DNA of 64,000 bases, from the NCBI RefSeq assembly GCF_003056355.1, contig NZ_PYVW01000002.1, forward strand, positions 310,001 through 374,000. The letters run 5' to 3'. The DNA comes from Devosia naphthalenivorans (lineage in GTDB: Bacteria; Pseudomonadota; Alphaproteobacteria; Rhizobiales; Devosiaceae). Made by a program: the position numbers and the translations under genes. Position 1 is the stretch's first letter, and each line of letters opens with the position of its first letter. The notes beneath the pieces are model-generated. The model saw nothing but the letters and a program-made list of their open reading frames with translations, was not told the origin of the DNA and ran no database searches. Positions 15,124 through 23,366 of the stretch are shown one piece after another.

Positions 15124-16635
15124 GTGAAAGAATTGGTGCCCCCGCTGCCAGACGGGGTTTGGGAAGCCGTGAGCGATCCGGCGCGATTGAAGGCGCTTGG
15201 GGCGCTCAATCTGGTTTCCTCGGATGCGGACAGAGACTTCGAGCGATTGAGCCGAGTTGCTGGCCAGATATTCAAGACCGAGTATGGATTGGTGACGCTG
15301 GTCGGCGAGGACCGGCAGTGGTTCCGAGGGTGTTTCGGACCTATCGACTTCAATAGCACCGAAACCCGCATCTCATTTTGCGCCCATACTATTGCTCTTC
15401 CGGGCGAGGAGCCGTTGGTCGTTCTCGACACTCACAAGGATGACCGATTCAAGGACAATCCGCTGGTGACGGACTGGCCCTTTGTCCGTTTCTACGCCGG
15501 TGCGCCAATCGTGCTGAACGGGCAGAAGATCGGCTCGCTCTGCGTGCTGAGTGCCAAGCCGCGGGATGCCGTTGATCCCGAACTGCTGTCGCAATTGGCC
15601 GATCTTGCCAGCGTAGCTTCGGCATTGCTGGCGCTCAAGGACGAGGCTCTTGTGCGGGCACGAACGGCTGCCGCGCTACAGCGCGAGGAGTGGCGGCATG
15701 CGCTGACCCTGGAAGCCGGCAAGGTCGGCAGCTGGGTCTGGGATATACGGAGCGGAGAGGTTGCCTGCAACGACATGTTCCGGCGCATGTACGGCTTGCC
15801 GGAAACCGGTACTATTCATGCCGAACAGATCCTCCAATCCGTTCACCAGGCTGACCGGGCAAAAGTCGATAATGGTCTTCTTGCCAGCCTGACGGACGGC
15901 GTGGATTACAGCGCTGAGGCACGCGTCGGCACCTCCAACCGCTGGTTGAGCATGCGCGGCCGCGTGTATCAGCGGGATGCCGAGGGGAAGGCGCTTATCA
16001 TGATGGGCGCCAGCATCGATGTAAGTGAGAGCAAGCAGACGGCCGAGCATACGCGGTTGCTGTTGCGCGAGCTCAATCACCGGGTGAAGAATACCCTGGC
16101 GATGATCCAGTCGGTGGCACGCCAAACGGTGCGGCAGAATCCCGACCCGAAGGCGTTCATCGACGCGTTCTCGGGCCGGCTCCGTACCATCTCCGATGCC
16201 CATGTGCTGCTGGCCGATCGGGATTGGTCAGGGGTGCACCTCTATGAAGTACTGGCTTCGCAGCTGGGTCCCAATTTTATGATCAAGCCTGACCGGGCCG
16301 AAGTAAGGGGGGACGACATTGCGCTGCCGCCCGACCATGCGCTTGGTCTTGGGCTGATCCTGCACGAACTTACCACCAATGCACACCGCTACGGCGCCTG
16401 GTCCACGCAGCACGGAATTGTGCGGATAGAGTGGGACGTCAGGAACAAGCCTGAACGTGGTCTGGCGCTGCGCTGGCAGGAAGTTGGCGGACCCATGGTC
16501 AAGGCACCAGGCGAGTATGGGCTGGGTGCCAAGCTGATCGAGCGAAGCCTCGCCAAGGTGCTGGACAGCGAAGTGAAGCTGAATTTTGATCCGGCAGGGG
16601 TCGTTACGGATGTGTGGATGCCGCTGCCGGCCTAA
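15124..16635 (+). CDS. HWE-family sensor histidine kinase with GAF and PAS domains
   Basis: Soluble kinase of about 503 residues: GAF domain (about 35-170; ISFCAHTI and FYAGAPI are typical), PAS/PAC domain (about 195-300, GKVGSWVWDI to GASIDVSESK), H-box ELNHRVKNTLAMIQSVARQT (His about 319), then HELTTNAHRYGAW and LRWQEVGGP, the HWE signature. GTG 15124 is chosen for AGGA 6 bases upstream; TTG 15091 is an in-frame alternative. Its own EcfG promoter makes it both a likely input to PhyR and a member of the regulon it controls. The ligand sensed by GAF is unknown. Confidence 0.9.
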   Translation: MKELVPPLPDGVWEAVSDPARLKALGALNLVSSDADRDFERLSRVAGQIFKTEYGLVTLVGEDRQWFRGCFGPIDFNSTETRISFCAHTIALPGEEPLVVLDTHKDDRFKDNPLVTDWPFVRFYAGAPIVLNGQKIGSLCVLSAKPRDAVDPELLSQLADLASVASALLALKDEALVRARTAAALQREEWRHALTLEAGKVGSWVWDIRSGEVACNDMFRRMYGLPETGTIHAEQILQSVHQADRAKVDNGLLASLTDGVDYSAEARVGTSNRWLSMRGRVYQRDAEGKALIMMGASIDVSESKQTAEHTRLLLRELNHRVKNTLAMIQSVARQTVRQNPDPKAFIDAFSGRLRTISDAHVLLADRDWSGVHLYEVLASQLGPNFMIKPDRAEVRGDDIALPPDHALGLGLILHELTTNAHRYGAWSTQHGIVRIEWDVRNKPERGLALRWQEVGGPMVKAPGEYGLGAKLIERSLAKVLDSEVKLNFDPAGVVTDVWMPLPA

Positions 16636-16641
16636 GGGCGA

Positions 16642-16665
16642 GAGGCGACCTTAATAGGCCGCCTC
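16642..16665. terminator. Hairpin between convergent genes
   Basis: GAGGCGACCT and AGGCCGCCTC pair over 10 positions with one A-C mismatch and a TAAT loop. It lies in the 33-base gap between the convergent kinase and holin-like genes. No strong T-run, so its strength as a terminator is unsure. Confidence 0.55.
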
Positions 16666-16668
16666 CGG

Positions 16669-17097
16669 CTAGTCGTCCTTGCCGCTGCGGATCAGAAACA
16701 AGGCCGCAATCGCGGCTGCGGGCAGTCCCAAGGTTCTCACAATTGGTGAACGCAGCAGCACCGGCAATGCAGTCAGAGCCGCCGTGGTCACGAAGGCCCC
16801 GGTTTCGCTGGACCGGCGCTTTGCTACGGCAGCCCTGCTCTCCCGTGCTGCGCTGGCGCGCAGACTTAGGTGCACCGCGAGGGCGCATAGGAGGAAAACG
16901 GCAGAAAAGATCAGCGCAGAGTAGATTGGCCCAACAATATCGGCCAGTGCGAAGAAGCCTGCGGCGAGCAGGAAGGCTACTCCGACAACCGCCAGAGCAA
17001 GCATGACGGCATTGCCGACGAGCGTGCGCCTGATACGCTCCTTCAGGCTCTCGGCTTCAAACCCCAGCAAGGCGGCAAGCGGCACCAGAAAATTCAT
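16669..17097 (-). CDS. Phage-holin-superfamily / Act-holin-like membrane protein
   Basis: The 142 residues have an amphipathic N-terminus, two adjacent long hydrophobic helices (about 29-50 and 56-80), a basic middle (SLRASAARESRAAVAKRR) and a third hydrophobic stretch near the C-terminus. This is the layout of the holin-superfamily proteins that sit next to DUF883/ElaB genes in many proteobacteria; it is a membrane stress protein rather than a phage lysis gene, since no phage genes are near. It starts 5 bases behind the DUF883 gene and shares its EcfG promoter. Confidence 0.72.
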   Translation of the reverse strand: MNFLVPLAALLGFEAESLKERIRRTLVGNAVMLALAVVGVAFLLAAGFFALADIVGPIYSALIFSAVFLLCALAVHLSLRASAARESRAAVAKRRSSETGAFVTTAALTALPVLLRSPIVRTLGLPAAAIAALFLIRSGKDD

Positions 17098-17102
17098 GGC
17101 GC

Positions 17103-17465
17103 CTAGTGCCGGGAGAGGAGGGCCAGAACGTAGCCGATGCCGATTGCGCTGGCCACGGCGGTGAGTGGTCGTTCTCTGATCTTGTCCTTGAGTTGCTGCT
17201 CGTACTCCCCCGCCTGGTCCTGCACGTCCTCCAGAACGTTTTGTCCCTGGCGCTGGAGATGCCGCGCTTCGCTCTTGGCGGCGTCCTTCACCTCATTGAC
17301 CTTGTCGTTGCTGAGCTTGGCAAGCGTGGCAGCGATGCCTTTGAGATCGGCCTGAAGCTGGGCAATCTGGATCTCGAGCTGCTCCTCGCGCATCTCGGCT
17401 GAAGCTTCGCTTGCAGCAGAAGCCGCCTTGCGACGAGTGGGGGCAAGATCGGGGGTGTTAGCCAT
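17103..17465 (-). CDS. DUF883 / ElaB-YqjD-type tail-anchored protein
   Basis: The 120 residues are a long charged coiled coil (about 20-95, EEQLEIQIAQLQADLKGIAA onward) followed by RERPLTAVASAIGIGYVLALLSRH, a C-terminal membrane anchor with a Gly-x3-Gly-like pattern. E. coli relatives ElaB and YqjD are stationary-phase inner-membrane proteins that bind ribosomes. AAGGAG lies 7 bases before ATG 17465 and a perfect EcfG promoter starts 28 bases upstream, so it is a stress-regulon gene in an operon with the holin-like gene. Confidence 0.88.
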   Translation of the reverse strand: MANTPDLAPTRRKAASAASEASAEMREEQLEIQIAQLQADLKGIAATLAKLSNDKVNEVKDAAKSEARHLQRQGQNVLEDVQDQAGEYEQQLKDKIRERPLTAVASAIGIGYVLALLSRH

Positions 17466-17492
17466 ATGACGCTCCTTTAGCTAAGTACAATG

Positions 17493-17517
17493 AACGCGCG
17501 GAAACTAGCGAAGTTCC
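17493..17517 (-). promoter_or_regulatory. EcfG-type promoter for DUF883 and holin-like genes
   Basis: On the minus strand: GGAAC (17517-17513), 16 bases, CGTT (17496-17493). Perfect match, 28 bases before the DUF883 start codon. Confidence 0.85.
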
Positions 17518-17526
17518 GGTTTGGGT

Positions 17527-17563
17527 CAGAAAGAACACCCCGCACGCGGGGCGTGGCGGGGTG
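17527..17563 (-). terminator. Intrinsic terminator behind the DUF3309 gene
   Basis: On the minus strand CACCCCGC (17563-17556) pairs perfectly with GCGGGGTG (17543-17536) and is followed by the T-rich stretch TTCTTTCT. It ends the two-gene small-protein operon before the DUF883 promoter. Confidence 0.75.
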
Positions 17564-17660
17564 CATAGGTGCGAACGCAGATGGGGCGATCTGCTGTTCG
17601 CTGGCGCAGACGATTGATCCTTGGTGGATGGCTGCGCGTGCTTTTGGTTTTCGAACAGGA

Positions 17661-17819
17661 CTAAATCCGGCCCATGAGCACCAGGATCAGGATCACCACC
17701 AGGATGACACCCAGGATGCCCGAAGGCGCGTAGCCAAACCCGCGCGAGTAGCCCCAATTGGGCAGAGCGCCGATCAGCAGCAGAATCAGGATGATGATGA
17801 GGATTGTACCGAGACCCAT
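17661..17819 (-). CDS. DUF3309 small hydrophobic protein
   Basis: A 52-residue protein starting MGLGTILIIILILLLIGALP, then NWGYSRGFGYAPSG and a second hydrophobic helix ending VLMGRI. This is the DUF3309 pattern: two membrane helices around an aromatic Gly-rich turn. AAGGAG stands 7 bases before the ATG. It is the second gene of a two-gene unit behind an EcfG promoter and is followed by a terminator. Function unknown; its place argues for a membrane stress role. Confidence 0.85.
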   Translation of the reverse strand: MGLGTILIIILILLLIGALPNWGYSRGFGYAPSGILGVILVVILILVLMGRI

Positions 17820-17859
17820 GATGATCTCCTTTTTGTTATTGTGACGCTTTTTGTAATGC

Positions 17860-18018
17860 CTAGATAATGGCTACCATCAGCGCAGCTGCTACAGCCAAGA
17901 TGAAAAGCGCTGGCGCCAAGGCCTTCAACACCTCGGTGTAGTGGCTTTCGCCATCATAACCTTCGGTCCACACCGTTGCAGTGCGATGTTCAAGCGCCTT
18001 GATTTCCATATGGGTCAT
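17860..18018 (-). CDS. Small tail-anchored membrane protein, 52 residues, unknown family
   Basis: A 52-residue open frame starting MTHMEIKALEHRTATVWTEG, with a charged N-terminal half and a C-terminal hydrophobic anchor from about residue 34 (LAPALFILAVAAALMVAII). I do not recognise the family. GGAGG lies 5 bases before ATG 18018 and a perfect EcfG promoter lies 86 bases upstream, so expression is well supported. The DUF3309 gene follows after 40 bases. The topology resembles the neighbouring DUF883 protein on a smaller scale. Confidence 0.75.
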   Translation of the reverse strand: MTHMEIKALEHRTATVWTEGYDGESHYTEVLKALAPALFILAVAAALMVAII

Positions 18019-18103
18019 AACAGCCTCCACCTCGTCGCAGCAGACCGGAACAGCAAGCTGCTGACGGCTGATTTTGTAAGCGCCTTGCAGCGCTCTGCAG
18101 AGA

Positions 18104-18128
18104 AACGGCGGTTGTGATCTTTGGTTCC
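18104..18128 (-). promoter_or_regulatory. EcfG-type promoter for the two 52-residue membrane proteins
   Basis: On the minus strand: GGAAC (18128-18124), 16 bases, CGTT (18107-18104). Perfect match, starting 17 bases past the stop of the sugar kinase gene, so it separates the stress genes from the polyol operon. Confidence 0.82.
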
Positions 18129-18144
18129 GTAGCGGCGAATCAGG

Positions 18145-19791
18145 TCATCCGACTGGAAACGGCATGGGAACCGTAGGTGGGGCAGACAGGGTGTGAGGTC
18201 TGGGTCCGGTGATGGCGTCGATAGCTTGGCGCTGGCGCTGCATTTCGAGGAAGATGCGGTAGTCTTTGTCGAACTGGAGCCGAGCAGCGGGATTGGGAGA
18301 GCGATTGGCGCCGGGTTGCTGCATGGCCGAGCAGGCACTGTCCAGACTGGGGTAGAGGCCGGCGGCGGTGGCGGCGACCATGGCCATGCCGAGCAGGGTG
18401 GCGTCGGGGGCAGAGGATTGGACGACCGTGCAGCCGGTGGCATCGGCGTAGAGATCCATCAGAACGGGGTTCTTGGTGTGGCCGCCGGTGATGTGGAGCG
18501 TGTCGATGGCGTAGCCGCGAGTGTTGAGGGTTTCAAGGATATGGCGGACGCCCAGGGCAATGCCGACGCAACTGCGCCAGTAAAGGCGGCAGAGGGAATC
18601 GAAATCGCTATCGAGGGTCAGACCCGAGATGACACCCAGGGCGAAGGGGTCGGCCATGGGGGAGCGGTTGCCGTGGAAATCGGGCAGGACATGAAGGCGA
18701 TGGGCGAGGGCCAGGCCTTCCTGTTGCAAGAGCGTCGAGATGCGGTTGGCAATCGACTGGTGCATCTGGGGCGTAGGTTCGCCGCCGGCGCCGTGCCAGC
18801 GGATGATGTGGTCGAGCAGGGCGCCGGTGGCGGATTGGCCGCCTTCGTTGAGCCAGATGCCCGGCAGGACGGCGCCGCAATAAGGGCCCCAGACGCCTGC
18901 GGTAGGACGCGCTTCGGCTGACAAGGCCATAACGCAGCTTGAGGTGCCGGCGATAAGGGCGAGGTGCCTATCAATGGTGGATGCGTCGGGGGTGAAGGCG
19001 CCCAGCACGCCCAGCGCACCGGCATGGGCATCGATCAAGCCGGCGCCGACGTGGCATGCCGTGGTCAGGCCCAGATCGGCGGCCGCGGCTGGAGTAAGGG
19101 CGCCCAAGTCAGTGCCGACGGGGGTGGCGCGCTCGGGAAGCTGGGCTTTGACGATGAGATCCTGGAGGCCGACGCGCTCCAGGAAATCCTGCTGCCAGCC
19201 AGGACTTGCATGGGCCAGATAGGTCCATTTGCAGGTGAGCGTGGATTGGGAGCGCCCCAGCGATCCGGTGGATTTCCAGGAGAGGAAATCGGCCAGGTCG
19301 AACATCATGCCGGCGCGGGCCCAGCTTTGCGTCATATGGCGCTTGAGCCACATAAGCTTGGGCACTTCCATTTCGGGCGACATGACGCCGCCGGCAAAAT
19401 CGAGCACCATGTGGCCAGTGCGGGTGCATTCATCGGCTTCGGCAAGGGCGCGGTGATCGAGCCAGACAATTGTGTCCCAACGATCCCTGCCATTGGTGGA
19501 GACGGTGACCGGCGCGCCGGACAGGTCGCGGACCACGAGGGAACAGGTCGCGTCGAACCCCAGGCCAACCACCTGGTGGGGACTGGCGCCGGCCCGCGCC
19601 TTGGCATCGCGGACGGCGCCGCAGACGGCTTGCCAGATCTGCTCGCTATCGTGCTCGGCGTGGTTGGCATCGGTGCGGTTCATGGCGATGGGACGCTCGG
19701 CGCGGCCCAAAAGGATGCCCTGCGGCGTCAGCACACCGGCCCGCGCACTCCCAGTCCCCACGTCCACTGCCACCAGCAGGCTTTGCTGCAA
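18145..19791 (-). CDS. FGGY-family pentulose kinase, probable D-ribulokinase
   Basis: The 548 residues form the two-domain FGGY kinase fold: phosphate loop VDVGTGSARAGV at the N-terminus and the second nucleotide-binding stretch HITGGHTKNPVLMDLYAD near residue 440. GFDATCSLV holds the TCSLV motif (82-86) reported as characteristic of D-ribulokinases rather than xylulo- or glycerol kinases. It would phosphorylate D-ribulose to D-ribulose 5-phosphate after the dehydrogenase step. It lies 2 bases behind the HAD gene at the end of the polyol operon. Confidence 0.85.
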   Translation of the reverse strand: MQQSLLVAVDVGTGSARAGVLTPQGILLGRAERPIAMNRTDANHAEHDSEQIWQAVCGAVRDAKARAGASPHQVVGLGFDATCSLVVRDLSGAPVTVSTNGRDRWDTIVWLDHRALAEADECTRTGHMVLDFAGGVMSPEMEVPKLMWLKRHMTQSWARAGMMFDLADFLSWKSTGSLGRSQSTLTCKWTYLAHASPGWQQDFLERVGLQDLIVKAQLPERATPVGTDLGALTPAAAADLGLTTACHVGAGLIDAHAGALGVLGAFTPDASTIDRHLALIAGTSSCVMALSAEARPTAGVWGPYCGAVLPGIWLNEGGQSATGALLDHIIRWHGAGGEPTPQMHQSIANRISTLLQQEGLALAHRLHVLPDFHGNRSPMADPFALGVISGLTLDSDFDSLCRLYWRSCVGIALGVRHILETLNTRGYAIDTLHITGGHTKNPVLMDLYADATGCTVVQSSAPDATLLGMAMVAATAAGLYPSLDSACSAMQQPGANRSPNPAARLQFDKDYRIFLEMQRQRQAIDAITGPRPHTLSAPPTVPMPFPVG

Positions 19792-19793
19792 CG

Positions 19794-20477
19794 CTAGAGC
19801 GCCTTCTTCTCGGTCCCAAGCGAGCGTACAAGATCGGGCAGCTTGTGCATATCGTCGAATATCAAGTGAGGGCAGGCAGCGGCGATGGCTGCCTGGAGGT
19901 TGCCGGGCGCGATGTGACTGCCGCCGGTATAGCCGAAAACCTGCATGCCGGCGCGTCGAGCCGCGGTGATGCCGGCGGGGCTATCTTCGATGACGAGGCA
20001 CCGGTCGGGATCGGCCGACATGGCGGCGGCGGCATGCAGGAACAGATCGGGCGCTGGCTTGCCGTTTTTCACCATGGTGGCTGAAAAGATGTGGTCGCTG
20101 AACCAGGGCAGGAGGCCGGTGACGTCGAGGCTGAGGCGGATGCGCTCGGGCGTGGAGGAGGAGGCGACGCAGAAGGGAGGTGTGAGTTGGCCCAGGATTT
20201 GGGGCAGGCCGGGGCTGGGGCGCAGTTCCTGGCGGTAAAGGGCGTAGAGTTCGTGGCGCATGGCGCGGTGTGCCGCTTCACCCAGGGGCGTGCCATGGGA
20301 TTTGTCGAGATCGGCAGAGATGGAGGTCATCGAGCGGCCCAGGAAATCGCGGTAGGCGGCTTCGGCCGTGATGGTGATGCCCTGGTCGGCGAGCGCCGCG
20401 ATCAGCACGCGCATGGCAAGGGGCTCGCTGTCGACGAGGACGCCGTCGCAGTCGAAGATGATGAGGTCGGGAATCAT
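19794..20477 (-). CDS. HAD-family phosphatase (beta-phosphoglucomutase-like subfamily)
   Basis: The 227 residues have all HAD motifs: DCDGVLVDSE (nucleophile and acid Asp), VASSSTPERI (motif II Ser), Lys in GKPAPDLFLHAA and IEDSPAGITAARRAG (motif IV acids). With a helical cap after motif I it resembles small sugar-phosphate phosphatases and mutases. In polyol operons it probably removes phosphate from a misphosphorylated sugar or polyol phosphate; the real substrate is unknown. The stop is 2 bases from the kinase start, so the two genes are coupled. Confidence 0.87.
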   Translation of the reverse strand: MIPDLIIFDCDGVLVDSEPLAMRVLIAALADQGITITAEAAYRDFLGRSMTSISADLDKSHGTPLGEAAHRAMRHELYALYRQELRPSPGLPQILGQLTPPFCVASSSTPERIRLSLDVTGLLPWFSDHIFSATMVKNGKPAPDLFLHAAAAMSADPDRCLVIEDSPAGITAARRAGMQVFGYTGGSHIAPGNLQAAIAAACPHLIFDDMHKLPDLVRSLGTEKKAL

Positions 20478-20522
20478 GAGCGTGCCGTGGCCACGACAAG
20501 GAGCGAAGGTAAGCTAGCGGTT

Positions 20523-20562
20523 GGCCCCCCCACCCCGGCCCTTCCCTCAAGGGGGAGGAGGT
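20523..20562. repeat. Family-E GC-rich palindrome
   Basis: CCCTTCCCTCAAGGGGGAGG belongs to the same hairpin type as those at 3405-3430 and 3476-3511. It lies in the 112-base gap between the polyol dehydrogenase and HAD genes. Confidence 0.55.
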
Positions 20563-20589
20563 GGATCGGGGTTGTGGAGGGTGAAGCGG

Positions 20590-22065
20590 TCACAACTGGT
20601 TGGCCAGGTAGCGTTCCAGGGTGACCTTGGTGCCATCGCTCCAGAGGGCTTGGAGGGCGTGGGCGAAGGTGTCGATGAATGGCTGGCTGGTGGCCAGTTC
20701 GCCGTAGATGTCGGTCATGGCGAGCCAGGTTTTTGGATCATCCTTGGCGCGTTTTGCTTGTGCGGTGAGGCGATCCCAGCTGGGGTCGTTGGGCTCGATG
20801 ACAGCGCCACTGTCGGTTTCGCCGTAGCAGTAGCGACACCAAAGGGCCGAAACGAGTGACAATCCGCTAACAGACTGTCCACGTTGAACGCGATCAAGTG
20901 CGGATGGAATGATGAACTTGGGCTGGCGGTTGGAGCCGTCGAGGGCGAGGCGCCTTATGGTGTCGCCGATCTTGGGGTTGCTGAAGCGGCGCTCGCAGAG
21001 AGCGAAGTAATCATCGAGATTGGTGTCCGGGACCGGGGGAACGACGGGGATGATCTCGTCGCGTTCGACCTTGGCGAGGAACGCGCCGACGAGGGGGTGT
21101 TCCATGGCTTCGTGGACGAAGTGGATGTCGAGCAGGCCGGCGGGATAGGCGATGGTGGCGTGGCCGCCGTTGAGGATGCGGATCTTCATGTGCTCGTAAG
21201 GGGCGACGTCGTCCACGAATTGCACGCCGACTTTTTCGAGCGCGGGGCGGCCGGCAGGGAAATTGTCTTCCAGCACCCATTGGCGGAAGCTTTCGCAGAA
21301 GACGGGCCAATTGTCCTCAATGCCGAAGTTTTCCTTGAGGAGGGCAATTTCACGGTCGGAGGTGGCGGGGGTGATGCGGTCGACCATGCCGTTGGGGAAA
21401 GCGACATTGGCGCTCACCCACTGGGCGAGGGCGGGATCGATGAGTTGGGCAAGGCCGACTACCGCGTTTTGGGTGACGTGGCCGTTGCCGGGGATGTTGT
21501 CGCAGCTCATGACGGTGAAGGGTTGAACGCCCGCCTGGCGGCGGCGTTCGAGGCCGGCGAGGATCAGGCCGAACGCGGTTTTGGGCGCGTCGCGGTGGGT
21601 GGCGTCATAGGCGATTTCGGGGTGGGTGGGGTCGAACTTCTGGGAGGCGGGGTCGATGAAGTAGCCGCCTTCGGTGATGGTCAGGGAGACGATGCGGATG
21701 GCGGGGTCTGACAGCTTTGCGATGATGGCTTCGCTGTCGCCGGGCTGGAGGTAATCGATCATGGCGCCGGTGACGCGGGCCGAGGAAGCGTTGGCTTCCT
21801 GCTCGACCACGGTGGTCAGCCAATCCTGCGCTTGGAGCTTTTGCCGCATGGCTTCGTCGGCGGGGCGAACGCCGGCGCCGATGAGGGCCCAGTCGTGATC
21901 GGTGCCGGTGGCGAAGAGGTCGTCGAGGTAGACCGCTTGGTGGGCGCGGTGGAAATTGCCGACGCCGATATGGACAATGCCGGGGGTGAGCGTGGCGCGG
22001 TCGTAGGCGGGCACAGAAGCGGTGGTGAGGGAGGCGAGGGTGGTGGCGGAGAGTTTGGTGGTCAT
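20590..22065 (-). CDS. Mannitol dehydrogenase-family polyol dehydrogenase
   Basis: Long-chain polyol dehydrogenase of 491 residues, the usual size. VHIGVGNFHRAHQAVYLDDL is the N-terminal NAD-binding signature, and KIRILNGGHATIAYPAG (near residue 295) carries the catalytic Lys-x5-Asn-x2-His set. It oxidises mannitol, D-arabinitol or a similar polyol to the ketose. With a D-ribulokinase in the operon, ribitol or arabinitol is a plausible substrate, but mannitol/sorbitol cannot be excluded. The gene is second-tier in the operon, behind the importer genes and a repeat-containing gap. Confidence 0.9.
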   Translation of the reverse strand: MTTKLSATTLASLTTASVPAYDRATLTPGIVHIGVGNFHRAHQAVYLDDLFATGTDHDWALIGAGVRPADEAMRQKLQAQDWLTTVVEQEANASSARVTGAMIDYLQPGDSEAIIAKLSDPAIRIVSLTITEGGYFIDPASQKFDPTHPEIAYDATHRDAPKTAFGLILAGLERRRQAGVQPFTVMSCDNIPGNGHVTQNAVVGLAQLIDPALAQWVSANVAFPNGMVDRITPATSDREIALLKENFGIEDNWPVFCESFRQWVLEDNFPAGRPALEKVGVQFVDDVAPYEHMKIRILNGGHATIAYPAGLLDIHFVHEAMEHPLVGAFLAKVERDEIIPVVPPVPDTNLDDYFALCERRFSNPKIGDTIRRLALDGSNRQPKFIIPSALDRVQRGQSVSGLSLVSALWCRYCYGETDSGAVIEPNDPSWDRLTAQAKRAKDDPKTWLAMTDIYGELATSQPFIDTFAHALQALWSDGTKVTLERYLANQL

Positions 22066-22093
22066 GGGCTTAGTCCTTCACTCGCCCACATGA

Positions 22094-22233
22094 GACCTCA
22101 TGGTGAGCTTGTCGAACCGGAGGTCGGGTTCGCAGATATTTGTGCCACGACCTCGCCCTTCGACAGGCTCAGGGTGAGGTCTACTTTTTACTTGCGCCTC
22201 CCAAGGGGGATCCCCGCTTTCGCGGGAATGACG
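22094..22233. repeat. Family-A repeat pair plus a family-B hairpin
   Basis: Two inverted family-A units (22094-22126 and 22148-22181) separated by a 21-base spacer ending GTGCCA, followed by one family-B hairpin (22210-22233). They fill the gap between the importer ATPase and the polyol dehydrogenase and may set relative transcript levels. Confidence 0.75.
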
Positions 22234-22274
22234 CGGTGGGTGGGGAGAGCGTATGAGCCATCTCCCATGCTTGC

Positions 22275-23279
22275 TCAGATAGCCTTGCCGTCGGCGTCGA
22301 AGCGGTAGATGCGGGTGGGGTCGGGCGTCAGGTAGACGTTGTCGCCGTGGCTGAAGGTTTGTTCGCCATCGGTGCGGATGGTCATGAGGCCCAGGCCTTC
22401 GACGTGGACGTGGAGGAAGGTGTCGGAGCCGAGCTGTTCGGCGACGCCGACCTTGCCTTTCCAGGTGCCGGGCGTGGGTTCGCGGCTGAGCTTGAAGTGC
22501 TCGGGGCGCACGCCGATGGAATGGGCGTTGTGTTTTGCGGCTTCGGGACCGTCGACGAAGTTCATCTTGGGTGAACCGATGAAGCCGGCGACGAAGCGGT
22601 TGGCGGGCTTTTTGTAGAGGTCCAGCGGGGAGCCGAACTGTTCGACATTGCCGGCATTGAGCACCACGATGCGGTCGGCCATGGTCATGGCTTCGACCTG
22701 GTCATGGGTTACGTAGATCATGGTGGTTTTAAGCTGCTGGTGCAGCTCGGTGATTTCGAGGCGCATGTTGACGCGGAGAGCCGCGTCGAGATTGGACAGC
22801 GGTTCGTCGAACAGGAACGCCTTGGGTTCGCGCACGATGGCGCGGCCAATAGCGACACGCTGGCGCTGGCCGCCGGAAAGGGCGCGGGGGCGGCGGTCGA
22901 GATAGCTCGTGAGGTTGAGCGTGCGCGCGGCGTATTCGACCTTCTTGTCGATCTCTTCCTTGCTGGCCTTGGCCATCTTGAGGGGGAAGGCGATGTTGTC
23001 GCGCACTGTCATGTGCGGGTAGAGCGCATAGGACTGGAACACCATGGCGAGGCCGCGGCGCGCAGGTGGCGCCTTGGTCATGTCCTGGCCATCAAGCAGG
23101 ATGGTGCCGCTGGTGGTATCTTCGAGCCCCGCGATCAGGCGGAGCAGGGTGGACTTGCCGCAGCCGGAGGGGCCGACAAAGACCACGAACTCGCCTTCCT
23201 TGATGTCGAGCGAGATGTTGGGAATGATCTCGACTTCGCCGAAGGACTTCTTGACGTTTTGCAGGGAGATGGAGCCCAT
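22275..23279 (-). CDS. smoK: Polyol ABC transporter ATP-binding protein (SmoK/UgpC type)
   Basis: MalK-class ATPase of 334 residues. Walker A GPSGCGKS is at 36-43, then LSGGQRQR, Walker [13 protein letters not shown] and switch His in YVTHDQVEA. The C-terminal regulatory (OB-fold) domain from about 235 is complete ([10 protein letters not shown]). ATG 23279 is preferred over 23297 because AAGGA lies 8 bases upstream and the protein then aligns with MalK-type starts. Fourth gene of the importer set. Confidence 0.9.
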   Translation of the reverse strand: MGSISLQNVKKSFGEVEIIPNISLDIKEGEFVVFVGPSGCGKSTLLRLIAGLEDTTSGTILLDGQDMTKAPPARRGLAMVFQSYALYPHMTVRDNIAFPLKMAKASKEEIDKKVEYAARTLNLTSYLDRRPRALSGGQRQRVAIGRAIVREPKAFLFDEPLSNLDAALRVNMRLEITELHQQLKTTMIYVTHDQVEAMTMADRIVVLNAGNVEQFGSPLDLYKKPANRFVAGFIGSPKMNFVDGPEAAKHNAHSIGVRPEHFKLSREPTPGTWKGKVGVAEQLGSDTFLHVHVEGLGLMTIRTDGEQTFSHGDNVYLTPDPTRIYRFDADGKAI

Positions 23280-23306
23280 TTCAGTGATCCTTAGCATTGG
23301 GGGCCG

Positions 23307-23340
23307 CGACCTCGTGGTTCGACAGGTTCACCATGAGGTC
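23307..23340. repeat. Single family-A repeat unit
   Basis: One REP-like unit of the TGGT/ACCA stem subtype lies between the SmoG- and SmoK-like genes (87-base gap). Confidence 0.7.
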
Positions 23341-23366
23341 CAGGAGGGTGCAGTGTTCGCTCAAGA

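Noticed and set aside
16669..17097. Holin-like gene as a prophage remnant
   Set aside because: No endolysin, capsid, tail or integrase gene is near, and it shares an operon and EcfG promoter with DUF883.
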